Of a DNA stretch of 30,085 nucleotides, positions 12,820 through 19,090 are shown piece by piece. The notes below the pieces were generated by a model. That model searched no databases. It worked only from the letters and a program-made list of their open reading frames with translations, and was not told the origin of the DNA. Where the stretch lies: IMG/VR virus record IMGVR_UViG_3300031775_000025, positions 1 to 30,085 of that record, one strand, 5' to 3'. The position numbers and the translations under genes were made by a program. Each line of letters opens with the position of its first letter. Positions within the stretch are counted from its first letter, which is position 1. The stretch is from a virus.

Positions 12820-13525
12820 AGACAGATTTATTGATAAATTTAAAGATCAAGACTTTGAAGAAGATGGTAACATAGAAGTACTAGGCGCAAGTTTTATAGC
12901 TGATGAAGAAAGTATCTTTGGAACACCTAATGCAAAGTATCAGCAAGCTGAAGTTATTTGGTATAACAGCCAAAGTTGTAACACCGACAAGCTGAGAGAT
13001 ATTTATGGTAAAGTACCAGCCATTTGGGAACATGTTGCTAATACTAGAGGTAGTGTTAACTCGAATTACGGTCACTTAATCTTTTCAGCTCTAAACGGTA
13101 GCCAATATGAGAATGCTCATAGAGAATTAAAGAGAAACCCTGATTCTCGTAGAGCAACTATGATATATCAACACCCAGACATGCATCAGAGACACAGAGA
13201 GCATGGTAAGGATGACTTTGTGTGCACAAATGCTGTAACATACTATAATAAGTTAGGCATACTTCACGCTGTAGTACAGATGCGCTCGAATGATGTTGTA
13301 TTTGGGTACATTAATGACTATTATTGGCAATTTAAAGTATTAGAGCGGTTAGCTGGTGACTTAGAACTAGAAGTCGGAGGAATTTTATGGCAAGCTCAGA
13401 GTTTACATATGTATCCTCGTCATTTTAAGTTAATCGAAGACTATTTACATATTGAAGGGCTTCGTATAGAAAAGGCAAAGCCTGTAGACTATGCGGTAGA
13501 AGATATAGGAGCTCATAATGAATAA
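12797..13525 (+). CDS. Deoxycytidylate (dCMP) hydroxymethylase, T4 gp42-like
   Basis: 242 residues from the ATG at 12797 (GGAG 8 nt upstream; another ATG at 12791 is too close); T4 gp42 has 246. It transfers a one-carbon unit from methylene-tetrahydrofolate to dCMP, giving 5-hydroxymethyl-dCMP. As far as I remember gp42, long stretches match: IEVLGASFIADEESIFG, RGSVNSNYG, NPDSRRATMIY, DDFVCTNAVTYY and MRSNDVVFGYINDYYW. Cys143 corresponds to catalytic Cys148, and Asp174 to Asp179, which selects cytosine over uracil; thymidylate synthases have Asn there. So it is the hydroxymethylase, not ThyA. A thymidylate synthase (ThyX) is encoded separately. Confidence 0.92.
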   Translation: MLTTRNIRDRFIDKFKDQDFEEDGNIEVLGASFIADEESIFGTPNAKYQQAEVIWYNSQSCNTDKLRDIYGKVPAIWEHVANTRGSVNSNYGHLIFSALNGSQYENAHRELKRNPDSRRATMIYQHPDMHQRHREHGKDDFVCTNAVTYYNKLGILHAVVQMRSNDVVFGYINDYYWQFKVLERLAGDLELEVGGILWQAQSLHMYPRHFKLIEDYLHIEGLRIEKAKPVDYAVEDIGAHNE

Positions 13526-13589
13526 TCAACAAAATATGTTACTTACTTTAGGCTTAATAATAGCCTTAACATTAGCATTTGTACTATGA
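13518..13589 (+). CDS. Tiny membrane peptide (23 aa)
   Basis: ATG at 13518 overlaps the end of the hydroxymethylase gene by 8 nt; its TGA overlaps the next ATG (ATGA). Product MNNQQNMLLTLGLIIALTLA then FVL: polar start, one span. Likely translated by coupling; function unknown. Confidence 0.5.
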   Translation: MNNQQNMLLTLGLIIALTLAFVL

Positions 13590-13828
13590 AGATAACGCCT
13601 AAGTACGACAAATCATGGTACATTAAGTGGGTGTCGAGCTGTATACTACTAGTAGCTATGTCGCTTACTTCTATCGGTGGACTAGAACCATTTAATATAA
13701 TGCTTCACCTAATAGGAGTAACCGGCTGGCTAATAGTAGGAATGTTATGGCATGACCGAGCCTTAATATTTATTAATGGAATAGCAATCTTTATATTTCT
13801 ATCAGGAATTTTAAAGTTTTATTTATAG
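13586..13828 (+). CDS. Membrane protein (80 aa), three spans
   Basis: Begins MKITPKYDKSWYIKWVSSCI and has three hydrophobic stretches (CILLVAMSLTSIGG, IMLHLIGVTGWLIVGMLW, ALIFINGIAIFIFLSGIL). The motif KSWYIKWVSS ... GW.IVGMLWHDRAL recalls a small membrane family (perhaps DUF6552) seen in marine phages and bacteria; this assignment is from memory and tentative. Start coupled to the tiny peptide before it. Confidence 0.65.
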   Translation: MKITPKYDKSWYIKWVSSCILLVAMSLTSIGGLEPFNIMLHLIGVTGWLIVGMLWHDRALIFINGIAIFIFLSGILKFYL

Positions 13829-13836
13829 GAGATACA

Positions 13837-14052
13837 ATGCCTCATCACTTTCCAATTTGGATGAACACGAATAAAAAAGATATGGGATTTACCGACATGG
13901 CTGACATTGATTTGAATGTTGGTTTCAGTCGACATAACTCTCATCATATAGGTAACATAAGAGTTACGCAAGAAGTAATTGATAAAAACACTAGAAGATT
14001 TAGACTATACGTAGACGATAAACTAATGTCAACTAAACATATAGAAAGGTAG
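13837..14052 (+). CDS. Hypothetical protein (71 aa)
   Basis: ATG at 13837 after TAGGAGATACA. The product MPHHFPIWMNTNKKDMGFTD is His-rich in its middle (GFSRHNSHHIGNIRV) and ends basic. No domain recognised. Lies 3 nt before the methyltransferase gene. Confidence 0.6.
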   Translation: MPHHFPIWMNTNKKDMGFTDMADIDLNVGFSRHNSHHIGNIRVTQEVIDKNTRRFRLYVDDKLMSTKHIER

Positions 14053-14055
14053 AAC

Positions 14056-14904
14056 ATGGCAAACGCTAGAGGAAAAGAAATAGATAATACGCATTTAAGT
14101 ATAGATCAAGCAGAAGCTAGAGGTTTTATACATAGAGACTATATAGCTCACTGCTTACGATGGACTAAGATAGCTAAAGATCTAAACCTTGGTGGTAAGT
14201 ATAAAGAAGCCGACATAATAGATGTAGGTTGTGGTAAAGATATGCCGTTAGCTAGAATGCTAATGACAAATCGTATGGCACCAAGAAGATATTTAGGTGT
14301 TGAGTATAATAAGATGGAACTACCATCTATGTTTGATAATACAACCTTCAAACCTGAGTTAATGCAAGATGTAAACTTTGTAACAACCGACATTATGGAA
14401 GATAGCTTTAACGTTAGTGTTTGTCTTGAAGTGCTTGAGCACGTTGAACCATCAATGGCTATTATGATACTTGATCAAATAAGTAATGTCGTAGTACAAG
14501 ATGGTATATGTTACTTCTCAACACCGTGCTTTGATGAGAAAGTGGGAGCAGCTAAGAACCACGTAAATGAAATGACTTACCGAGCATTTGGTGCTTTATT
14601 AGAAGCAAGAGGCTTTCAAATACTAGATCATTATGGTACGTTTGCTTCACAAAAAGATTACAAACACCACCTTGATGGTGATATGAACTCTATATTCTCA
14701 AAGCTTAGTGAGTATTACGATACAAACTATCTTGCAACTATATTTGCACCGTTATATCCTAGTAAATCAAGAAACGTACTATGGAAATGTGCTAACCGAC
14801 AAAACAATGACTTCAATAGAAGGTTTACCGTAATTAACGAGATAGGTGGTAGGTTAGGATCTTCTGAAAAGGCAGGAGAATTACGTTTTGCCGCAGGATA
14901 CTGA
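14056..14904 (+). CDS. Class I SAM-dependent methyltransferase
   Basis: 282 residues. SAM-binding motif I is IIDVGCGKD (residues 54-62); a later acidic strand VTTDIMEDSFNVSVCLEVLE and HVEP give motif post-II and motif IV-like segments. The overall pattern (DVGCG, CLEVLEHV, CYFSTPC) is that of small-molecule or sugar methyltransferases rather than DNA methylases: there is no DPPY or PCQ motif. The substrate is unknown. Its place between the hydroxymethylase and the MazG-like gene makes a modified base, nucleotide or host metabolite possible, by context only. Confidence 0.8.
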   Translation: MANARGKEIDNTHLSIDQAEARGFIHRDYIAHCLRWTKIAKDLNLGGKYKEADIIDVGCGKDMPLARMLMTNRMAPRRYLGVEYNKMELPSMFDNTTFKPELMQDVNFVTTDIMEDSFNVSVCLEVLEHVEPSMAIMILDQISNVVVQDGICYFSTPCFDEKVGAAKNHVNEMTYRAFGALLEARGFQILDHYGTFASQKDYKHHLDGDMNSIFSKLSEYYDTNYLATIFAPLYPSKSRNVLWKCANRQNNDFNRRFTVINEIGGRLGSSEKAGELRFAAGY

Positions 14905-14956
14905 GCCCGAAAGATATTATGAATGGATGTTATGGAAATTAAAACAGGAGAAAGAT

Positions 14957-15424
14957 ATGAATGCTAAATGGTCTGAAATAGATAGTGATACTAACTGGGC
15001 TAAAGATATTAATAATATGCACCTCAAGTTTGGGGTGCATGACTGGGTTAAGACTAGAATAAAAGAAAAAGACTTCTATTCTTTGCACGAGTTCTTACAG
15101 TTTAGAATGAGATTTCTAGATGAAGAGCTACACGAAACCAAAGAAGCAATAAAACACCGACATGCAGACGATATTGTTGATGGCTTAATAGACCTATGTG
15201 TTGTTGCTATTGGCACGTTAGATATGATGGGTGTAGATGCTAATAGATCATGGAACCGAGTCCACCGTGCTAATATGGCTAAACATATAGGCCAAAAGGA
15301 TTCCAGACCTAATGATCTTGGGCTGCCTGATTTAGTAAAGCCTGATGATTGGATGGCACCTGATCATACAGATAACATCGGAATTACAGAAAAGTTTTTG
15401 AGAAAAGACTATGAACCGAAGTAA
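14957..15424 (+). CDS. MazG-like nucleotide pyrophosphohydrolase
   Basis: 155 residues from the ATG at 14957, which has AGGAG six nt upstream; the frame continues upstream to a TTG at 14888. The all-alpha NTP-pyrophosphatase signature is visible: EELHE at residues 56-60 and DDIVDGLIDL at 71-80, whose acidic residues bind Mg. Such enzymes cleave (d)NTPs to monophosphates. Next to a dCMP hydroxymethylase it could supply dCMP from dCTP and keep unmodified dCTP out of DNA, the role that gp56 plays in T4. Substrate choice is inference. A short inverted repeat at 15017-15040 lies inside the gene. Confidence 0.78.
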   Translation: MNAKWSEIDSDTNWAKDINNMHLKFGVHDWVKTRIKEKDFYSLHEFLQFRMRFLDEELHETKEAIKHRHADDIVDGLIDLCVVAIGTLDMMGVDANRSWNRVHRANMAKHIGQKDSRPNDLGLPDLVKPDDWMAPDHTDNIGITEKFLRKDYEPK

Positions 15425-15608
15425 ATTAATGAATCATGTCAGTCACTTAGATGAAGAAGTTAAGGAACTTAGTAGTCGAAGAGAAGTCTTATTGAAAGAG
15501 AAAAATCTTGCAGCAATTTTTATTTATGATACCTCTATTAAGTTATTAGAGAGTAGAATAACAGAATGTAAAGCTGAGTTAGATAAAGACCGACATGAGG
15601 AAGAGTGA
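15411..15608 (+). CDS. Coiled-coil mini-protein (65 aa)
   Basis: ATG at 15411 overlaps the MazG-like gene by 14 nt. Mostly heptad-like and charged (HLDEEVKELSSRREVLLKEK ... SRITECKAELDKD), so a short coiled coil is likely. Last gene before hairpin H7 and the DNA polymerase. Function unknown. Confidence 0.65.
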   Translation: MNRSKLMNHVSHLDEEVKELSSRREVLLKEKNLAAIFIYDTSIKLLESRITECKAELDKDRHEEE

Positions 15609-15620
15609 GAGTTTATTAAA

Positions 15621-15653
15621 GGCGCGGGATAAACCCGCGCCGCTAAAAATATA
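15621..15653 (+). promoter_or_regulatory. Hairpin element H7
   Basis: Stem GGCGCGGG (15621-15628), loop ATAAA, stem CCCGCGCC (15634-15641), G, then CTAAAAATATA (15643-15653). Same geometry as H0-H6, 6.5 kb away from them, and directly before the DNA polymerase gene. A GC-only stem in an AT-rich surrounding shows that the stem, not its sequence, is kept. Confidence 0.65.
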
Positions 15654-15668
15654 TTTGAAAGGAACTAT

Positions 15669-17531
15669 ATGCAATTAGTATTTGACATAGAAACTGATGG
15701 CTTTCTAGAAGACATGACAGTTTGTCACGTTCTTGTATGCCAAGACGCTGTTACTAAGAAAGTATATACTTATACAGACCAACCCAATGATACACCTATT
15801 AAAGTAGGGTTAGACTTAATGTCTAAAGCCGAAGCATTAATAGGCCACAACATTATTGGATTTGACTTAATGGGTCTTGAAAAGTTATATGGATGGAAAC
15901 CATCTGAACATACCGTCTTGATAGACACCTGGGTTATGAGCCAAACACTACAGTTTAACCGACCACATAAACATGGTCTTGCTGGTTGGGGTAATCATTT
16001 AGGGTTTAAGAAAATGGATAATTCTGAATGGGCAGCTGATGGGTTTAAGACATACGACCCAAAGATGATTGAGTATTGTATACAAGACGTAAAACTTAAT
16101 ACAAAAGTATACGAAGTCTTATTAGCCGAGCTACATAAGGCTGTTGAAACTAACCCTTTAATTAAGAAAGGATTAAGAGTTGAGCATGATGTAGCTGTAT
16201 TTGAGTCTATGGTACGTAAAAAAGGCTGGATGTTTGATTTACATAAAGCTAAAGAAAATATCGGACTTATGTCAAAACATATGTCTAAGATAGAATCTAT
16301 TATTGAACCAAAGTTAGGTGAGACTAGAGTATTCTTAGATAAAGCACCGAAGACTGCTAAGTATACTAAAGCAGGATTTTATACAGCAACTACTGCTAGA
16401 ATATTATCCGAGTATTTAGATAAGAAAGTAATAGGTGAAGATGCCTTATCCGATAATCCACCTATAAAACCTGGTGAAGAGTTCCAAAGATCTGCTATGG
16501 AGAAAGTTACTCTTAGTAATATGGATCACGTTAAAGAATGGTTAAAGACTATTGGTTGGAAACCAGATGATTGGAACGTAAAGAAAGGACAACATGGACA
16601 ATGGATTCGTACAGGTCCTAAGCTTACGTCTACTTCTCTTGCTAAACTAGGTAGACAAGGTAAGCTTATTGATAGATACTATACTATTAAGAACCGTAAA
16701 GCAACCATTGAATCATGGTTAGAAAGGATAGAGTTAGATGATAAGTCAGGGGAATATCGTCTTCATGGAAGGATGTTTACTATTGGGACTCCTTCTTTTA
16801 GATGCCGTCATGAGGTTATCGTTAATCTTCCAGCCGTTAATGCGCCGTATGGTAGGATGCTTAGGGAATTATTCATCGCTGAGCACGGTTATAGGGTTGT
16901 CGGTGCGGATAGTGCTGGTAATCAACTGCGTGGATTATGTCATTACGTGGGAGATAAATCCTACACAGAGTTGGTGGTTAATGGGGATCAACATTCAAGG
17001 AATGCTACTGTTCTTGGTTGCAGCCGCAGCATCGCTAAGTCTTTTCTATACGCTATTCTCTTTGGTGCAGGAGACGCTAAACTCGGTCAAGCTCTTACTG
17101 GGGTTAGCAGCGCGCCTAAAGGTAAAGAGGCACGGCAAAAGTTCATGGCGAATTTACCTGGATTTGGAACGCTAGTAGATAAACTTAAAGGAGTATTTAA
17201 TCATTATGGTTGTATACCAGGCCTTGATGGTCGTAAGATCTATGCAAGATCTGATTATCAGGTATTAAACTATTTACTACAGACCACTGAAGGTATTACT
17301 TGTAAATCTGCTTTGAGTTATGCTATGAATAAGATTAAAGAGGAAAAGCTTGATGCTTATCCTGCTATATTCTATCATGATGAACAAGCTTGGATAGCAA
17401 GTGATAAAGACTCTCACCGTGTGGGAGAGATCCTACAAGAATCCTTTCGTGAAGCACCAAAATGGTTTGGTGTTGAGTGTATGGATGGTGGTGACTATGT
17501 AATAGGCAACTCATACGCGGAGGTACACTAA
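15669..17531 (+). CDS. DNA polymerase, family A (T7 gp5-like)
   Basis: 620 residues. Exonuclease domain: FDIETDG (Asp6, Glu8), LIGHNIIGFDLMGLEKLYGW, and YCIQDVKLN. Polymerase domain: motif A at Asp414 (ADSAGNQLRGL), O-helix RSIAKSFLYAILFGAG (Arg453, Lys457, Tyr461, matching T7 Arg518, Lys522, Tyr526), and motif C HDE at 570-572. In motif A, Gln419 stands where nearly all family A enzymes have Glu (T7 Glu480), the ribose-excluding steric gate residue. A segment at about 16740-17170, coding for motif A and the O-helix, is richer in GC than both ends of the gene. ATG after GAAAGGAACTAT; hairpin H7 lies upstream. Confidence 0.95.
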   Translation: MQLVFDIETDGFLEDMTVCHVLVCQDAVTKKVYTYTDQPNDTPIKVGLDLMSKAEALIGHNIIGFDLMGLEKLYGWKPSEHTVLIDTWVMSQTLQFNRPHKHGLAGWGNHLGFKKMDNSEWAADGFKTYDPKMIEYCIQDVKLNTKVYEVLLAELHKAVETNPLIKKGLRVEHDVAVFESMVRKKGWMFDLHKAKENIGLMSKHMSKIESIIEPKLGETRVFLDKAPKTAKYTKAGFYTATTARILSEYLDKKVIGEDALSDNPPIKPGEEFQRSAMEKVTLSNMDHVKEWLKTIGWKPDDWNVKKGQHGQWIRTGPKLTSTSLAKLGRQGKLIDRYYTIKNRKATIESWLERIELDDKSGEYRLHGRMFTIGTPSFRCRHEVIVNLPAVNAPYGRMLRELFIAEHGYRVVGADSAGNQLRGLCHYVGDKSYTELVVNGDQHSRNATVLGCSRSIAKSFLYAILFGAGDAKLGQALTGVSSAPKGKEARQKFMANLPGFGTLVDKLKGVFNHYGCIPGLDGRKIYARSDYQVLNYLLQTTEGITCKSALSYAMNKIKEEKLDAYPAIFYHDEQAWIASDKDSHRVGEILQESFREAPKWFGVECMDGGDYVIGNSYAEVH

Positions 17532-17950
17532 TGAATACGTGGGTAGAGGTATATTATAACCTACATAAGAAAACCTTTTCAGTAAGACACGCAGGTAGAG
17601 TATGGTTTCATACTAACGTATTGACCTTACGTAATTGTAAGTTTGCAGTACAACCTGCTGGTCGAGCAAAGGTTCTTAAAGAAAAGAAAAAGAATGTACA
17701 TGCTTTTATAAGAGGGTTCTTTGTTAGAGGTGACGATCACACTAACCATAGAATGCTTCATGCTGATCAAGCAATGTATAACCCGTATAAAACTTCTACA
17801 TTTGTAGATGTAGGTACGGGTGAACCAGTATACAAGGCTGACATGGTATACTTAAATAACTGTTGGCCAAGACCGGAGATCTATTATGAAAATTACAAAT
17901 TCTATGGGACCTCGTCTGATAAACCCTATAGCGCAAGCAATGCTGCGTAA
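17531..17950 (+). CDS. Hypothetical protein (139 aa) next to DNA polymerase
   Basis: Start overlaps the polymerase stop by one base (TAATG). A conserved-looking basic N-terminal part (VYYNLHKKTFSVRHAGRVW, then FAVQPAGRAKVLKEKKKNVH) is of a type I know beside replication genes in marine phages, without known function. The acidic/aromatic end (RPEIYYENYKFYG) overlaps the next small gene. It may assist the polymerase; this is context only. Confidence 0.72.
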   Translation: MNTWVEVYYNLHKKTFSVRHAGRVWFHTNVLTLRNCKFAVQPAGRAKVLKEKKKNVHAFIRGFFVRGDDHTNHRMLHADQAMYNPYKTSTFVDVGTGEPVYKADMVYLNNCWPRPEIYYENYKFYGTSSDKPYSASNAA

Positions 17951-18038
17951 TAGGAAAGCCAAACAGGTTATACCTAATAAGAAAAAGTATAACCGCAAAC
18001 GAGATAAAGGAAAGGGAAAAAATGAAACTATTTCTTGA
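17886..18038 (+). CDS. Highly basic mini-protein (50 aa)
   Basis: ATG at 17886 with GGAG eight nt upstream. The product is dominated by Lys and Arg (AMLRNRKAKQVIPNKKKYNR then KRDKGKGKNETIS) and starts MKITNSMGPRLINPIAQ. Overlaps the previous gene by 65 nt and the exonuclease start by 17 nt. Such basic peptides between polymerase and exonuclease are familiar in podoviruses; a nucleic-acid-binding role is likely but unproven. Confidence 0.6.
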   Translation: MKITNSMGPRLINPIAQAMLRNRKAKQVIPNKKKYNRKRDKGKGKNETIS

Positions 18039-18837
18039 TGCCGATAGTATTATGTTTAAAGCTGCTTGTACTCAAGACAGTAAGTATGATACTCGAGTAG
18101 TTACTCGTAAAATAGTAGAAGATTCTATTGCCGATTGTTTTGCAGATGAAACCTATGTAGCAGTAAAGGGTAAGAATAACTTTAGATATAATGTATACTC
18201 AGGCTATAAATCTTCACGTAAAGATAAGCTTGATGAAGATCTAAAGAAAAAGCTTAATGATTCTTATAACTACTTATTAGATAAGTGGCAAGCTGTTCCT
18301 GCTGATGGTATGGAAGCTGATGATCTAGTTTCTATATGGGCTTATGAAGCAAGAGCTGCTGAAGAAGACTTTGTTATCGGTCATATTGATAAAGACATAA
18401 ATCAAATAGCTGGTAACCACTATAACTATAATAAGAAGAATGTTTACTTTGTTAATGATGAACAAGCTGATATGAATTTCTGTATCCAACTTCTTATTGG
18501 AGACTCAGGAGACGATATACCTAAAGTTAAAAGAGGCTTTGGTATTAAGACTGCTGAGAAAGCTTTAGCCGATACTACCTATGATAACCGTATGGATACT
18601 GTAGTAGATATATGGAAAAGACTATATGGTAGAGGATGGGAGAAGCAACTTAACATGATTGGTAATCTAATCTATATGAAACGAACTTGGGATTTAGAGG
18701 AGTGGAACTATGAAGATCGTTATACCGGGAAAGCCGATGTCAGCAAACCGAATGGAAGGGATACGAGCGATACGGACAAAGGACGGAAGGAACTTCACGC
18801 AGACGTACCCGACGAAGGAGTACAAGGAGTTTCTTGA
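18022..18837 (+). CDS. 5'-3' exonuclease (FEN/T7 gp6-like)
   Basis: 271 residues. Metal-binding segments in order: LFLDADS at the N-terminus, ADGMEADDLVSIWA in the middle, HIDKDINQIAG, and IGDSGDDIPKVKRGFGIKTA, the helix-hairpin-helix region of the family. It removes RNA primers and resects DNA ends. RBS GGAAAGGGAAAAA before ATG 18022. The last about 40 residues (from RYTGKADVSKPNGRD on) are read from DNA that also codes for the start of RusA in another frame, and look unlike the rest of the family; the domain proper ends near EEWNYED. Confidence 0.88.
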   Translation: MKLFLDADSIMFKAACTQDSKYDTRVVTRKIVEDSIADCFADETYVAVKGKNNFRYNVYSGYKSSRKDKLDEDLKKKLNDSYNYLLDKWQAVPADGMEADDLVSIWAYEARAAEEDFVIGHIDKDINQIAGNHYNYNKKNVYFVNDEQADMNFCIQLLIGDSGDDIPKVKRGFGIKTAEKALADTTYDNRMDTVVDIWKRLYGRGWEKQLNMIGNLIYMKRTWDLEEWNYEDRYTGKADVSKPNGRDTSDTDKGRKELHADVPDEGVQGVS

Positions 18838-19090
18838 ACGCTTCACTGAAGCAACAAGTGAATTGAGTTGGCAGTTTGAAAAGACTGCCGACATCAAAAT
18901 AACTTTTAATGTATCCTTTAGCAATCGAGCATCTGATTTAGATAATATACTTAAACCGACATTAGATGCTATACAAAAAGTTTTCGATTGGAATGATAAA
19001 TATTGTTATGAAATCGCCGCATACAAAACACTTGTAAAGAAAGGCGAAGAAAGATTGGAGATAAATGTTGAAGAAATTAATAGACAATAG
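18710..19090 (+). CDS. rusA: RusA-family Holliday junction resolvase
   Basis: 126 residues. N-terminus MKIVIPGKPMSANRM is the usual RusA opening; the catalytic segment DLDNILKPTLDAIQ at 76-89 supplies Asp76, Asp78 and Lys82, and Asp96 is probably the third acid. It cuts branched DNA such as Holliday junctions, useful before packaging; T7 uses gp3 for this. The start lies 128 nt inside the exonuclease frame, with RBS GAGGAGTGG 4 nt upstream of the ATG. Overlaps the primase start by 26 nt. Confidence 0.88.
   Translation: MKIVIPGKPMSANRMEGIRAIRTKDGRNFTQTYPTKEYKEFLERFTEATSELSWQFEKTADIKITFNVSFSNRASDLDNILKPTLDAIQKVFDWNDKYCYEIAAYKTLVKKGEERLEINVEEINRQ

Noticed and set aside
12797-13525. Calling the thymidylate-synthase-fold gene a ThyA thymidylate synthase
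   Set aside because: Asp174 in NDYYW replaces the Asn of thymidylate synthases, and the sequence follows T4 gp42 in long stretches, so dCMP hydroxymethylase fits better.
15017-15040. Inverted repeat (ATGCACC ... GGTGCAT) after AATATTAATAAT, similar at first sight to the H elements
   Set aside because: Lies inside the MazG-like coding region, has a longer, different loop and the AT-rich box on the wrong side; not counted as a family member.
16738-17175. 145-codon second frame inside the DNA polymerase gene
   Set aside because: Covers motif A and the O-helix of the polymerase in another frame, has no RBS, and the product is an unstructured hydrophobic string; it is a side effect of the GC-richer segment.
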